This document shows positions 11,220-23,066 of a stretch of DNA of 64,000 nucleotides, piece by piece. The stretch comes from Micrasema longulum. Taxonomy: Eukaryota > Arthropoda > Insecta > Trichoptera > Brachycentridae. The translations under genes were made by a program, and so were the position numbers. The stretch is taken from contig JAGVSM010000220.1 of assembly GCA_022494885.1 (NCBI GenBank), forward strand, positions 43,479-107,478, given 5' to 3'. Under the pieces are notes generated by a model that saw nothing but the letters and a program-made list of their open reading frames with translations, ran no database searches and was not told the origin of the DNA. Within the stretch, counting starts at the first letter, position 1. Each line of letters starts with the position of its first letter.

Positions 11220-11560
11220 TGGGAACAAGAACCACCCAAAAACCAGTAACAAAGTACAGTTTTATCTACTGTCTTTGGGCACACAGTATACAAATACCTA
11301 TAACTATTTTTGAAAAAAGCAAAACGAGTTGATACAAAAAAAAAATCTGATACTCAGTCTAAAAAAATAATAAAATCTGTTCAGTATTTAGGTGCGGAAA
11401 ACGGGACAACGAAACGTCGATTTTATCTATTCTAATAAAGGGTCTGACATGCAGTTGTTTTTTTCGCACAGTAACGGGGGGGCATCTGCAAGGCAGTGAC
11501 AGGAAAATAATATTCGAATACCTATTTATCAAAATTATTAAGGATATGTGTTTGCCATTT
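11220..11560 (+). repeat. Dispersed repeat R, copy 1
   Basis: Diverged homology to 56530-56830: shared blocks include AACCA..AAA..AGTTTTATCTNCNGTCTT near 11255-11275 and ATTCGAATACCTATTTATCAAAATT near 11510-11540. Non-coding and of unknown type. It lies just downstream of the THAP element but is separate from it at the second locus. Confidence 0.5.
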
Positions 11561-12780
11561 TTGTATGGACTAAGTCCGCTATTTTATATTTATTTTTATT
11601 TTACATAAAACATTATATTTTTTCTTTTCTATATGAACACCTCAACACAAAAATAATAATGTATACATACATATCTAATTTGGACTTATTACAATAATTG
11701 CTATCAAACTTTCGATTGTGTTTGTTTAATCTATATACGAGTATGTACTCAAATCTAGCAATAATAAATCATTGCCGGGTTCAGCTCGTAAAAAATAAAA
11801 TTAAAATATACAAGCTCGAGAATTTTGATAACGATTAAATTTATCAGATCTCTGTAGTATTTCAAAAACATTATCTACTAATATAATATGAACACAATAG
11901 TTGGATGTTACATATTTATATTCGGTCGAGAACGCCGACCAACAAACGAACAAACCAACAAGATGGAGGATCAATCATTTTCTGGATGACGGTGGAGAAT
12001 AAAATAGCAGGAGCAAGTAATCAAGGATTATAAGTGGACAAATGCAGGTTGAGATAATGGCGTGTTTCGAGAGGCTTCTGGGGCTAATAATAAAGGTTTA
12101 TATTACGTAAAATACTTATAATAACATCAGCAGCCATTGAACAACTTACTGTACTACGGTTGCCCTTTACGCTCCGGCGCGGCGCTGGCGGCGCTGGCGG
12201 CTACACCTTGCGGCTGTGACACGCTACAACGCAATATCAACGTAAATATACAACTACTTTATCATAGGGAATAGAAATGTTGGATAATATATGGAAAGAT
12301 AGGCAAAATCGACAAGAAATTATACTCATCATTACAATATACCTTTTACATTTAAATAACATGTACGCCAGGTCATTTTTGAAGGACTGCGTATTAGAAA
12401 TCCTGATAAAACATGTCTCTAAAATTCGTTTATTTATTGGGTAATTGATTTCATACACCAGAAACCAAAACGACCTTTATATATCATTTACTCGAGGAAC
12501 AGCGATGCAGAAAAGTTCGTATTATACCGTTCTTAAACTTAACGACACGTAGGTAAACCCAACACAATAATTATTAAACATTAAACCGCAGGCCTTCTAA
12601 AATAAGTCATTTTTATCGATAAAACTTACACGCCACAACAAATAATTATTCGGTTAGTCGACTCAATTTTTCAATGTGAAAATTGGAATATTTGCATAAA
12701 AATACGACGGACGCGTTATTGTTTGAAATTTAATATTTACCATCTAAAAATACAGTAATACGATAAATATTGTTAGAATT
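11561..12780. other. Unassigned DNA containing a GC-rich 64-bp block
   Basis: Mostly AT-rich without repeats I recognise. Positions 12150-12213 are strongly GC-rich and, on the minus strand, are bounded by CACAG and a consensus donor GTAAGT (see findings). No further exon could be connected. Confidence 0.3.
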
Positions 12781-12783
12781 ATT

Positions 12784-13920
12784 ATTGTCATCATACCGAC
12801 TTTTGCATTTATACCGACTTTGCTAAGGCGTTTGACAAAATCAACCATAATATATTACTTCGCAAGATATGGGAAATGGGAATACAAGGTGATTTGTCCA
12901 GATGGCTTATATCATATATATCAAAAATAGAAGTCAAACAGTAGCTGTGTTAGGATTTAACTCAAATAGCATCTACATTCCATCTGGTGTTCCTCAAGGA
13001 TCCCACTTAGGACCTTTATTATTTTTAATTTACATAAATGACACTGCCAAATTTATTAAAAATTCTAATTTTCTCATGTTTGCTGACGATACAAAATTAT
13101 TTTTAAAAGTTAAGTTAGAAAATAATTGCTGGGAATTACAAAACTAGCGGATTACTGTTACCATAACCAGCTATTCTTACACACTGTTAAATGTTTCGTT
13201 ATTTCGTTCACTAGAAACATAAATAAAACTATTTTCAACTATGAAATCAACGGTAATTGTCTTGTCCGGAAAAACGAGCTGAGAGATTTAGGTATGATTA
13301 TGGATGAAAAACTATTATTTGATTACCATATTCAGGCGTCTATAAATAAGGCTTACAGAAATCTGGGCTTTATTATACGCACCACTTAACCATTCAAAAC
13401 AACCGCATCCCTCAAAATCTTATATAATGCATACGTTCGCAGCCATCTTGAGTTTGCATCTGTTGTTTGGAATCCTCGATATACAATTTATATATCACAA
13501 CTAGATAAAATACAGAATAGATTCCTTAAACTTCTGGATCGTAAATCTCTTACATATTTTGACTCGTATGAAGACTCTTCTTCCTTTCATAGTTTAACTT
13601 CCCTTACTAAACGTAGAAGCATTTCTAATCTGTCTTCAAAATTTTAAACAATTTTATCGATAGTCCATATCTCTTCGGAGCGTATTTCAGTCAATTGTCC
13701 CGTAAAGTCAACACGACAAATTCTTTTTTTTATAACTCATCGCTCAAAAAAAATTATGTTCAAAACTCGTTTATTTATCGTAGCTGCTCCAAATTTAATT
13801 TACTTTGTCCCCATTAAGATGTTTTTAATACAAAATTTTGTGACTTCAAAAAAAAACTTTTTGAAACACTGTAAAATGAAACATTTGTCAGTGTGTAATA
13901 AGTTTATGTTCCTTTAATTA
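12784..13920 (+). mobile_element. Jockey/CR1-like LINE reverse-transcriptase remnant
   Basis: The palm motifs appear in order: DFAKAFDKINHN at about 12810, SGVPQGSHLGPLLF at about 12980 and FADDTKLF at about 13080 (catalytic ADD). Thumb-like segments follow (RDLGMIMDEKLLFDYHI, AYRNLGFIIR near 13285-13380) and, after a frameshift, YVRSHLEFASVVWNPRY near 13435. At least three frameshifts or stops break the frame. The N-terminal endonuclease is absent. The 3' portion to about 13900 is compatible with the C-terminus of ORF2. Confidence 0.85.
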
Positions 13921-14199
13921 TGTTTATTTTATTATAATATAATTTTTTTTAATTGGTCAACTATATTATGAAAATTCCTCTCCTCCACTCCTCCACTCTA
14001 TTTCCTCATCCCTTAACCTTCTTACGAGCTTTTTTTTTCTCATGTCTTATATAATATATTATTTTTCTCTTTACTGTGTAACATGTTTTCTCATTATATT
14101 TGTGAAAAACTTTAACTGGATGTATGTACTAGTTTTTTTATTTTGTATTCTTATATAACAACTGTTGTTTTTCCTTAATAAATAAAAATAATAAAAAAA

Positions 14200-16800
14200 T
14201 ACGGGTTTGAAAAATTTATCACAAATAATCATAGGACAATAAAACCTCAACATATTTTCGTTTTCATCACAAAAATGGTTTAATAATGTAAATATTGTAT
14301 CAATAATTCAATCGATATTGTTTTCTTTGCCTTTACTAATCCGACTGTTGCGGAGATATACTATATGTACATGACATATATCTACTCCAGAAAGTTCTAA
14401 GGATGTTTAAAGATCATTTTCCTACCATAACAAGTTAGCTTGTTGACACAGAAAAAGTGTGAAGAGTGACACTGTCGGGCGCGAACACCACCGGATATTA
14501 TGAATCATCGACAACGAGACAGAAGAAAACGGCCCAGATGCACATTCTTCCGATTCTTCTATCCGAGGGAACTAAACGAGCAATGAGCAGTCCCGGCACG
14601 CCTCACGGATCGCGGATCGCGGACAGGAGACGAGGAACGAGGATAATCCCGAACAACAAGTATTACGGCAGCACTAAGTACCCCGGGAATGTGAGAGTAT
14701 ATCGCACTAAACGAAACAATAGCCACCAGTAAAAATCCACCTACAGTTATTATATCTACTTTTGAAGCTTAAAATAAAAATTAAACGATGGAGGTGTAGA
14801 TCAGATACAGTTCGGATGCGGTAATAATACAACTAATTCATAAACAATGACGATAAAAAGAAAAATGGTAATTCTTCCTCCGACTTTCACACAAAAACTT
14901 TGCGGTATTTTTAATGTCTCGTATACGATCGTACATTAAGAAATTAGCTACGTTTAGAAAATTCATTTAGTATACAGAGTTCGAACATAAAAGAAACATC
15001 TATTTGGTTCTGAGTAATGATCGAATGGCACTTTTTTTCTTGAATTATGAATTTTGATTGCTCAAAAATACGGTAATTGTGAATCGATTACGCATTAATA
15101 CGAAAAAGGAACCACGGAATGACTATTTTTAACTACGGGAAAGACTAGCATACATTATCAAGAGAAATGCCATAGACTAGGATGCGACATACTAACTGAT
15201 AGCCCGCTACCTTTAATGCATCGAGTCATCGGTGAAGAAAAAACTTCACGCGTTCTATTTCTGTACGGCATTTTAATGGCTTCCGTGTGATCTATGAAAA
15301 TGAAGCGAAAAATGTCGTGTTATTAATATTATCGAAATAAATTTGCACCGCGACATTATCTGATGGAATGTCAAGCACGCTGACACGCGGAGGAGTCGGA
15401 GGCCTACGGGACTATTCCCGTAATGCCGGACGAGGCCAGAACGCGGCTCGAGCTTCGGGAGGAACCGAAACAGATGCGGGATTATTAGTGTGGCCGAGTA
15501 ATAAACAAAAAGGTACAAAACGTTTAAAGGAAAACCATACACAGGCGACTGGCTTCTTTCATGCAAATATTCGTCGAATTCCCGAGCTCGAAATATCTCC
15601 TCGAGAACTCCGGCTGGCGGAATGTTGCGGATCTCCCAGGGAGTAGAGTGGAGAGTGGAGGAACGCCGTACGCCGTACGCCGAATGCTGCACGCCCGTTG
15701 ACTACAACAAAGCGCACATTCGCGCTGTAATAATTATTACCTCTCTTCATTAAAATGTTTTAATTCGATTGCGTATTAAATGGCGGACAACCATTAAGGT
15801 ATTCGTGCATTGTTAAAATATTATAAAGCAGTCGTGAGAAGAAAATCAAGAACAAAGGCTGACGACTGAATGTGACGAACTAGCAAATGGCGAATTACCT
15901 TCAAAAGAATCGAAAAACTACCGGCAGTCAATCTACCAATTCTATTGCTAAAAATAACAATAGTGAGAAAACACACCTTAAATTAAACAAGCCACGAACT
16001 TAGGAATATGAATAATTACGGAAAGTGGGCAAAAATGCTTCATTTGTCAGTTATTATTATTAATCTCGACGAGGATTGATGACGGAAAAGCTTTCGCTTC
16101 ATAAATTGGCATACAGCATAAGTATTTTACTTAATTGCTAAAACGTGTATCATTTTATTCCCAGAGTAAAACGTTCCTGGCTTTATAATTCGTACGTGAC
16201 ACGAGGCCTAGGAGTAAATGATTAACTTCAGTTTATTTGTTCGTCTCCGTGTCGGTTTCCAGCGGCAGAAGGAGCTAATGGAGTTAATTATTCTTTCCGG
16301 TCTGGCGATCTCCGGGGGGATCTAAAGACAAGGCGAAGGCGGGTATACGGTATACAATACAAATACACGGTACAGGGGGGTCGGAAGTGGAAGTGGAAGG
16401 TATGGGCCGAGAAATGTGGCCCCGAACAATCCAAGGTGGATTCATTAGCAATATAGCACACCAAACGTGCTAACGAAATAATAACCAGATTCTGCATTAG
16501 ACAAAGAGGCGATAGAATGAACCTGACTTGAAAGACATAATGGCACTATTCTATGCAAGTATACAAAGATGTAAAAGCGGTCACGGACAATTATGTTTTC
16601 TTTAAAGGAAATAAAAACATAGAATTGTGAAATCTTTTGCCATCAAGCCGCGCGGTTTATTATTTCTTCTTGTCGTTAGGACTAGTGAAACGTGTACAGC
16701 GGAATATTCTATTAAATATTTGATGCATAGTCTACGCTCATACACGATTACTTAGGTAGGTGTAGGTATATCAAACGGAGTCTATAAAACTCGAAAGAGA
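14200..16800. other. Unassigned, relatively GC-richer unique-looking DNA
   Basis: Contrasts with its surroundings: few obvious transposon remnants, and several patches (14460-14740, 15360-15760, 16240-16480) with higher GC and many CpGs. Open frames there overlap on both strands and lack family features or splice sites, so I call no gene. It could be intron or regulatory DNA of a gene lying outside the window. Confidence 0.35.
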
Positions 16801-16802
16801 TC

Positions 16803-17480
16803 GTGCGATTATTTTTATACTACGGGAATGAAGATGATGTCAGAAAATACAAAACTTTTTTGAAAAATCAAGCTACATTATCGAGTATTTTTTTAAAAAT
16901 CAAAAATTTTATTCCAAAAACGGAAAAAATTCTAATGTATGAAGCCTATGTAAAAACTAAAATATGTTATACGCAACTATTATGGGGAGCAGGATATCAA
17001 AATGACATAAACAGACTACAGAGACAACAAAATAAAATATTAAAGTTAGTATATGACCTTCCCTATTTAACTGCAACTAGAGAACTTTTAAAACAAACTA
17101 AGCAATTAAATATAACTGAACTCTTTCAACTAGAATCATTAAAATTTATCCATAAATTAGCCACTAATGTAATTGTAGACGAAGAACTAAAACTTGTAAA
17201 AAATTGTAGTCAACATGGACATAATACGAGAATATCAGACAAATACCATATACAACTTTCTAAAACAAGACAAGGACAATCAAGACTAATGAACCAGGGA
17301 CTGAAATTATACAATAAACTACCAGACAAAACTAAACAAAAGACTCGGACAAACTTTTCAAAAGATGTAAAAAATATTATTTTGAACAACAGAGTATAAA
17401 TGAAAAATGTATATATTATTTTATGTAATATGAATGTAATAATCCGTAAGGGTTTATAAATAAATTTTCAAATAAAAAAA
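16803..17480 (+). mobile_element. LINE (CR1-like) ORF2 C-terminus, 5'-truncated
   Basis: An uninterrupted 198-codon frame (16803-17399) holds the thumb and C-terminal region of a non-LTR reverse transcriptase: KILMYEAYVKTKICYTQLLW, RLQRQQNKILKLVY, then HGHNTRISDKYHIQL and a final NLYNKLP-type motif (LKLYNKLPDKTK). A short 3' UTR ends in an A-rich tail near 17480. The palm domain is missing. Because the remaining frame has no stop, this looks like one of the younger LINE insertions in the window. Confidence 0.8.
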
Positions 17481-17814
17481 AATAAAAAAAAGACAACTTT
17501 AAAGTTAAACAGGTAAGGTTTGTTTGCATATGCAATATTACTTTGGTATACCTAAAGACATAGATGCATAAAACTGTTCGTTTAAACCAACACGAGGGGT
17601 TCAACAGATCACGTTAATCTGATAAACGAGTACGCTATCTCATATCTGGCGGGCACAGTTCCAAGGAGCTCAAAGTTTGTCGAGTAAAAAGTACAGTTAT
17701 GGATATTTGTTTACTCGGAAACTTCGTGTCATAACGAAAAGCTTCAATCTTATTTACACGAAACGTGGAAAGGGAGAGAGGAATACAAACATGTCGGTCC
17801 AGGTGTCCCCAGAT

Positions 17815-18406
17815 TAGGGTTGCCATATTTCGCTAGGCTCTCGTCGGAACGTTCTGGAATGGGGATATGCAGCAACAAAAAAAGCAATTTTATAATGGTT
17901 TTTCAGAAATATAAAAGATATGTTTTTCTTACATTTTGTGTGGTGCTTCAATTTATATTTATATATTTTTTCTGACTTAATATTGACATACTGCTATATT
18001 AATTCTACAGTCCCCGGCAGCGGACGACATTTTTTATCGTTGCTTTTTACTAGACCAACATAAATTATATGACTTTTTTCAATGTGGTTTTATGAGTAGG
18101 AGTGGAAATTAAACACTCGCTAAATTTCAAAAATTGAAAAAAAAAATATTTCACAGAGCCCATCAACTTCCACTCTATCGAGGCAAGATGGGCTTCAATG
18201 ATTTTCTTTAAATGCATCAATTGCTGGAAGCATTTGCAACCATATTTGCACATTCATAGTCAGTACGGCCGTAGAAGATTTATGTTGATTAACAGCATTG
18301 TACTGCGTAATTCTAAATCGGGACATTATAGGTTTCCTCGGGACGTCGGGACAGAGGGCTCAATAACGGTGACAGTCCCGATATATCGGGACGGATGGCA
18401 ACCCTA
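17815..18406. mobile_element. Candidate MITE with TAGGGTTGCCAT ends
   Basis: TAGGGTTGCCAT at 17815-17826 is mirrored at 18395-18406 (ATGGCAACCCTA), framing 592 bp. The right side also contains a small palindromic CCCGATATATCGGGAC. No transposase is visible and the target duplication is not clear. Confidence 0.5.
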
Positions 18407-20065
18407 CCCTAGATAGGAGTACGATTAGCGAGTTTGTATATTCTTGGATTCTGTTAGATTTCCAGTTAAGAAATTTAATGTCTCCGCGGATGCGCTCAAT
18501 TAGAGGCGAGCAATGGTCAATTACAGGCACAGATATCTCAACATTTATCCCGCCATTAATTGCGCCGGAGTTTCTACGCATTATTCTTACGTGCTATACA
18601 GAATTTGATAAAGAATAACGTCGAAAGCCTCCTACGGGCTGCAGACATGCAGACAGAGCTGCTGATTAATGAATTTGACACAGAAAATACAAGGTTTGTT
18701 GTGAAAACGGTTCAAAGTAGAAAACTGACTCATTGGCCCACGCATCCTTTAATGACTAGGTACTCGTGTACCTACGTACAAAGCAGACCATTTAAATCCT
18801 TCGGCCTTCGGAGACAGTGTAATTTAGACCAAATAATACATCGCTGCAATTATGTATGTCGTTTAGTCAAAAGTTTTCACGTGTCTGCGTTCTTTAATGC
18901 GATACACACGCGTACAATTATTATTCGTTTCCGTTAATTTCATATTCTTCCGGAGTACAATCGTTAAAACGACGCCTTTCTCGTTTCTCGATTGCGAAAA
19001 TCATCACAAATACACTTAATATTGAAGTATACAGTCGAGACGTGATATCTCCCGTGTCTTCAAAGAGAACGACGACAGAAATATGATTGAGCGCAAGTTT
19101 AGGCCCTATGTACTGCGAAGACGCAACATAATAACCAACGCATTACTCCTATTTTACTCAATGTCTCAAAAATAAAATTGTGTTCAGAAGGACAACTAAT
19201 TTGAGAAACTACATCATACAAAAAGAATAAGATGGGTATCTGAATTAATATTACCCGTTGCTTCGATCTTCAGGACCATAGTGCATAGTTAAAAATACTA
19301 TTTCACACATATAGTTGTGCGGTTTTTTAAGTATATTTTACAGTTCCGTTGGATCCAATGTAATTACTTCGCGTAAATTTTTGGCACCGTCTCCGAGAAA
19401 GATTTCAAGAAAAACTGGAACAGAGTTCTCATTTCTTTATTTACCAACGAGCGCTTTCGCCTAAGCAGGCATCTTTAAGAGTGGTGAAAAAAAGTTAAAG
19501 AGTTGGTCAATAAAGAAAAAAGCAAAACTAAATCAAATAGTATGATTGCTATTCCGTATCAAAATTATTAATTTATTATGGTGTTTTTTAAAGAAATATC
19601 CACAAAAACTCGTCTCTTTAGTCGTAGGTACAGAAATTAACCGACACTCAATTTATTCATACAAAAACAACATACAAACACACTGTAGTGGCGGTTTTGG
19701 AGGTGAGGCACACGTTCACAATGCGGCGCGTTGAATAAAAAGCTTTAAAATATATAATCGTAAAAACAAGCCTATTCCCTCGTCCAAAATATAGTTTTTT
19801 GCAACGCACGGACAATGCACACGGCACACGACCTTTTCAGTCTATCAATTTTGTAGTAGCCCTTCAGACAACACGTGCTGCAAGAAAAAATATCTTTATT
19901 TGAATGCACGTAAGGTTGAATTTGGAGTACATTAATATCGGTTAGGCTCTAAGTAAAAGAGCCTCAAACGATAAGTGAAATCATACTAGCCGGACGTCAC
20001 AATGTGACATTGGGGCAATGTTTTGACCATAAAGAGGAAGATCAGTGATTTATGTAATTTAAAAA
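18407..20065. other. Unassigned DNA apart from a hammerhead-like motif at 19434-19510
   Basis: Open frames at 18560-18937 and 19546-19734 have no recognisable features. A decayed hammerhead-like structure is listed separately. No other repeat was identified. Confidence 0.3.
19434..19515 (-). ncRNA. Hammerhead-like motif, decayed
   Basis: On the minus strand TTAAAGA (expected CTGAAGA) is followed by a stem-II hairpin GCCT-GCTT-AGGC and an intact GAAAGCGC. Downstream GTTGGTAAATAAAGAAA pairs with upstream TTTCTTTATTGACCAAC around one mismatch, a stem III of 16 pairs. Two core positions are mutated by transition, so activity is unlikely. A related copy is at 52379-52430. Confidence 0.4.
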
Positions 20066-20069
20066 AAAA

Positions 20070-20437
20070 ATAATAGACTATTAAACTAAGCCAACAATTA
20101 TTTGTCAATTTTTACATATCGTATTAGCAGCGCTATGATTTTTTTAAAGTTTCGTATTTCTGAAATAACTCCGCGTGTGACGTCAGAGGTTTTCTTCCGC
20201 TTATTCTCTGTTGGTTCTGCCGATTGGTCTGTTTACGGTAAGAAAACCGGATATCTTTCACAGCTTTCTTATCATTGGTTGATTCGTATGAACCGTTGGT
20301 CGTTCAAAGTAGTTGGTTTTTTATTATCTTTTTCATACATTTTCAAGAAACTTTGCCGTACAATTAAATGCTCTATTTTTAACCGCGCGCAAGAAAACAT
20401 TTTTGTTTCCATTTTCGCGTAGGGCTGTAGTTCCTCA
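20070..20437 (+). mobile_element. MITE family M1, copy 1
   Basis: TAATAGACTATTAAACTAAG starts the shared block, followed by CGCTATGATTTTTTTAAAGT, CTCCGCGTGTGACGTCAGAGG, TTGGTTCTGCCGATTGGTC and an end around AGGGCTGTAGTTCCTCATT. Other copies are at 30070-30335, 43885-44497 and 56009-56470. The best preserved copy has the inverted terminus GAAGTTCAG at both ends. Non-coding. Confidence 0.7.
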
Positions 20438-20751
20438 TTCATCCAAACAATGAGTCCTTGGTGAATCTAATTTTAGTGGTGCCTCGTAAATGAAGTAAGA
20501 GGAAGGGAGTACTATCGTGTCTACTAGTGTTAGCTTAGAGTATATACATCTAGTGTTAGTCGTTATTTTCAGTCGCCTTTGGTCACTACCGCGCACTACC
20601 GCGCATTTCAGCATTGAGTACGTATGAACCTAGTAATTAATAACTTCGTTATTTTATCAAAACTAAAAAAGACGTATCCGCGCTTATTCTTACTAGCTTT
20701 TTTTTTTCAGATTAAGTAATGTACTATCCCGACGTACATTTCTACATTGAA
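20438..20751. other. Short unassigned gap
   Basis: No supported feature. A short direct repeat (ACTACCGCGC, twice) occurs near 20585. Confidence 0.3.
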
Positions 20752-20960
20752 AGAGGTTTAGGGTTCGATTCCCGACATGGTTGATATGAAAAATTTATTT
20801 AAAAGGGTGTTTTTACACAAAAAAAAATCATAGTCCCTGGACTGGCACCTGAAGCGTAAGACTGAGCATCTTACCTTCATGTAACAAAAATGATCAAGAT
20901 ACGCTGTAAGTAGTGTACCAATGCAGTGCCGTATGCACCATTAGGTGCGAAAAGGGAATG
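20752..20960 (+). mobile_element. SINE S1, 5'-truncated
   Basis: Starts at the B-box-like GGTTCGATTCCCGACATGG and runs through the S1 body to AAAGGGAATG. The A-box half is missing, as expected for incomplete reverse transcription. Confidence 0.8.
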
Positions 20961-21000
20961 TACTATATGTAATCAATATTGATTATTAAAATCAAGCATA

Positions 21001-21775
21001 TAGAATTAAGAATAGTCCAGAAACCGCATACGAGCATCAAACGAAAGGCGACTAAACTACTCATAAATGAGTAGTTTTACGTTTTGACCCATTAGTTTCT
21101 TTGTAGACGTCGCTCAGTACGCAACTCCTGATTTGAATTCTACTATGCCGTGTTGTGTCCTTTTAAAGTGTAAAAATACTGCTAGGATCCTTAAGAAACA
21201 GGATGGGATCATATTTCATGTGTAATTAGCAAATGAATATGTATATACAAATGCATTACTTAAAAATTGAATTATTTTTCCATTTGTCAGATTGTCGAGG
21301 AAACAAAATGGAAATTTCGTTAGTGTTGCCAGGGTAGTAAATTTGTTTCCCTACTTTGCTCATCTAATGAGTTAATGAAAATTGGATCTCAGATTTAACA
21401 ACTCGGTGGTGGACATTTGACCGACATTATCTTCAAAACATCAAATATTATTTAACATGGTATAAAAATATCCGTTTTATGTAAAATAAAATTGGTTTTA
21501 TATTTTAAGTTTAAAGTTCATAATTTAATTACTCTTATTAAGTGACCCTTTACTTATCTACTCTGTTGTGTCATTGTGTAATTTTAGAGAAATTAACAGA
21601 TTGCTTTTTTTACCTTGCATTTGTGTTATGATTATATTTTTTCCCATCGCGCAACATTATGCGGCGACGTCACGAATGCGCGCGGGGAAAGTAGGGCATA
21701 GTGGGGGGATTTTTGGACACAGTACGATGTATTCAAATATGATTCTACGCTCCTTCTGAACTATTCTTAATTCTA
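21001..21775 (+). mobile_element. Non-autonomous P-element/THAP-like transposon
   Basis: TAGAATTAAGAATAGTCCAG at 21001-21020 is mirrored by CTGAACTATTCTTAATTCTA ending at 21775, one mismatch in about 20 bp. Inside, ATG at 21145 opens the THAP start MPCCVLLKC, with ...IIFHV and a stop at 21225, parallel to the copy at 10828. The rest is AT-rich and non-coding. P-type elements duplicate 8 bp of target; I could not confirm that here. It looks like an internally deleted derivative that kept only the first zinc-finger exon. Confidence 0.7.
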
Positions 21776-22707
21776 TGGTCTAGCAGTATTGGAGAATAAA
21801 ATATATTGTAGTCTAACTAGAAATTTAGTAAGTACCAAAACCGCCACTGAAACACATACACCTTACAACACACACACGTCACACACACACAAGAACTTAT
21901 CTGGTTCATTGTTTATTTTAATCCAATTAAAATATAATTATCTCTACTGAGATTAACAAACGAATAGATTCCAATTCAATAAATTGGTGGAAACGAAATG
22001 ATAAAACAACAAAACCATTTGAACTGAGTTACAGTGATCTTTACATCTTCTAGAATAGATCGAAGGGCTCTGGATACCGGGACGAATTGGTCTATAAACT
22101 TCCCTATTTATTGATTCCCTAACATCTCTTACTTAAAGTACGGGTGCCTCGAATACCACAAGCCACATGCCCGGTGGTCGCTGCCATATCTCACCACGTC
22201 ACAAGACTTCCAGCTTCCAGCCGCAGTGGTTCCGCGTAGAATAACAGGAGGCGACACAGAATACCGTTAAATATACATAATTCATTGCCTTTTGTCGTTT
22301 GCCTACCGAGATCCCGAGACCCGAGTTGCCGTGATGTGACCAAACTTGAGGATAAAATGTTTCCCAAGAATATCAGGGAAGGATGGTCGAATTACTCCAT
22401 GAGGAATCCAGACGCGAATATAAAGAAAATCGTTACTTTAAATAAATAATTAATTACACTTATTTTACGATATGTCAACAAATAAGTCCATTAAATTTCT
22501 AGACTTTAATTTCCCTGTTCAAAAAAGTTATTTATGTCTCTGTTGAAATATTTATCATTTATTGTGTAAGTACTATAAAAATGTTTATAACACATATAAT
22601 AAAGTCGGACAGTGCCGTATAAAAAAATATGAAAACATATGTTAGGTAGGTATATGGTATATGACAAGTAAAAAAGGGTCGTTATTTTACGAAAATTAAA
22701 AAAAGAT
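21776..22707. other. Unassigned DNA
   Basis: Contains a short CA-rich stretch (21845-21895) and otherwise nothing recognisable. Confidence 0.3.
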
Positions 22708-23066
22708 GGATTGCATGGAAATAAGACAAAATGGATTGCATGGAAATAGTAAGATAAATGGGTTGCATGGAAAAGTGAGACAAAATGTGTTGCATGGAAA
22801 CAGTAAGACAAAATGGGTTGAAATGGAAATGGTAAGAAAAACGTGTTGCATGGAAAAAGTACAACAAATTTTGTTGCATGGAAATAGTAAGACAAAACGG
22901 GTTGCATGGAAAAAGTAAGACAATATGTGATGCATGGAAAAAGCCCTACAAAACGTGTTGTATGGAAAAGGTAAAATAAAATTTGTTGCATGTAAATAGT
23001 AAGACGAAATGGGTTGCACGAAAATAGTAAGAATAAATGGGTTGCATGGAAAAAGTAAGATAAAAT
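22708..23066 (+). repeat. 28-bp minisatellite, 13 units
   Basis: Tandem units with consensus close to GGGTTGCATGGAAA followed by AAGTAAGACAAAAT. The first three units are 25-27 bp, the remaining ten are 28 bp, and several substitutions separate the units. Long minus-strand open frames here (up to 191 codons) come from the lack of stops in the repeat: 28 is not a multiple of three, so the frame rotates and no protein repeat is kept. Confidence 0.95.

Noticed and set aside
14466..14732. 88-codon plus-strand open frame
   Set aside because: No family features and no transcript signals. Left as unassigned.
15273..15692. 139-codon minus-strand open frame overlapped by a 92-codon plus-strand frame
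   Set aside because: Both arise from GC-richer composition. No family resemblance, no splice sites, and the two cannot both be coding.
18560..18937. 125-codon plus-strand open frame
   Set aside because: No recognisable domain, compositional bias or splice context.
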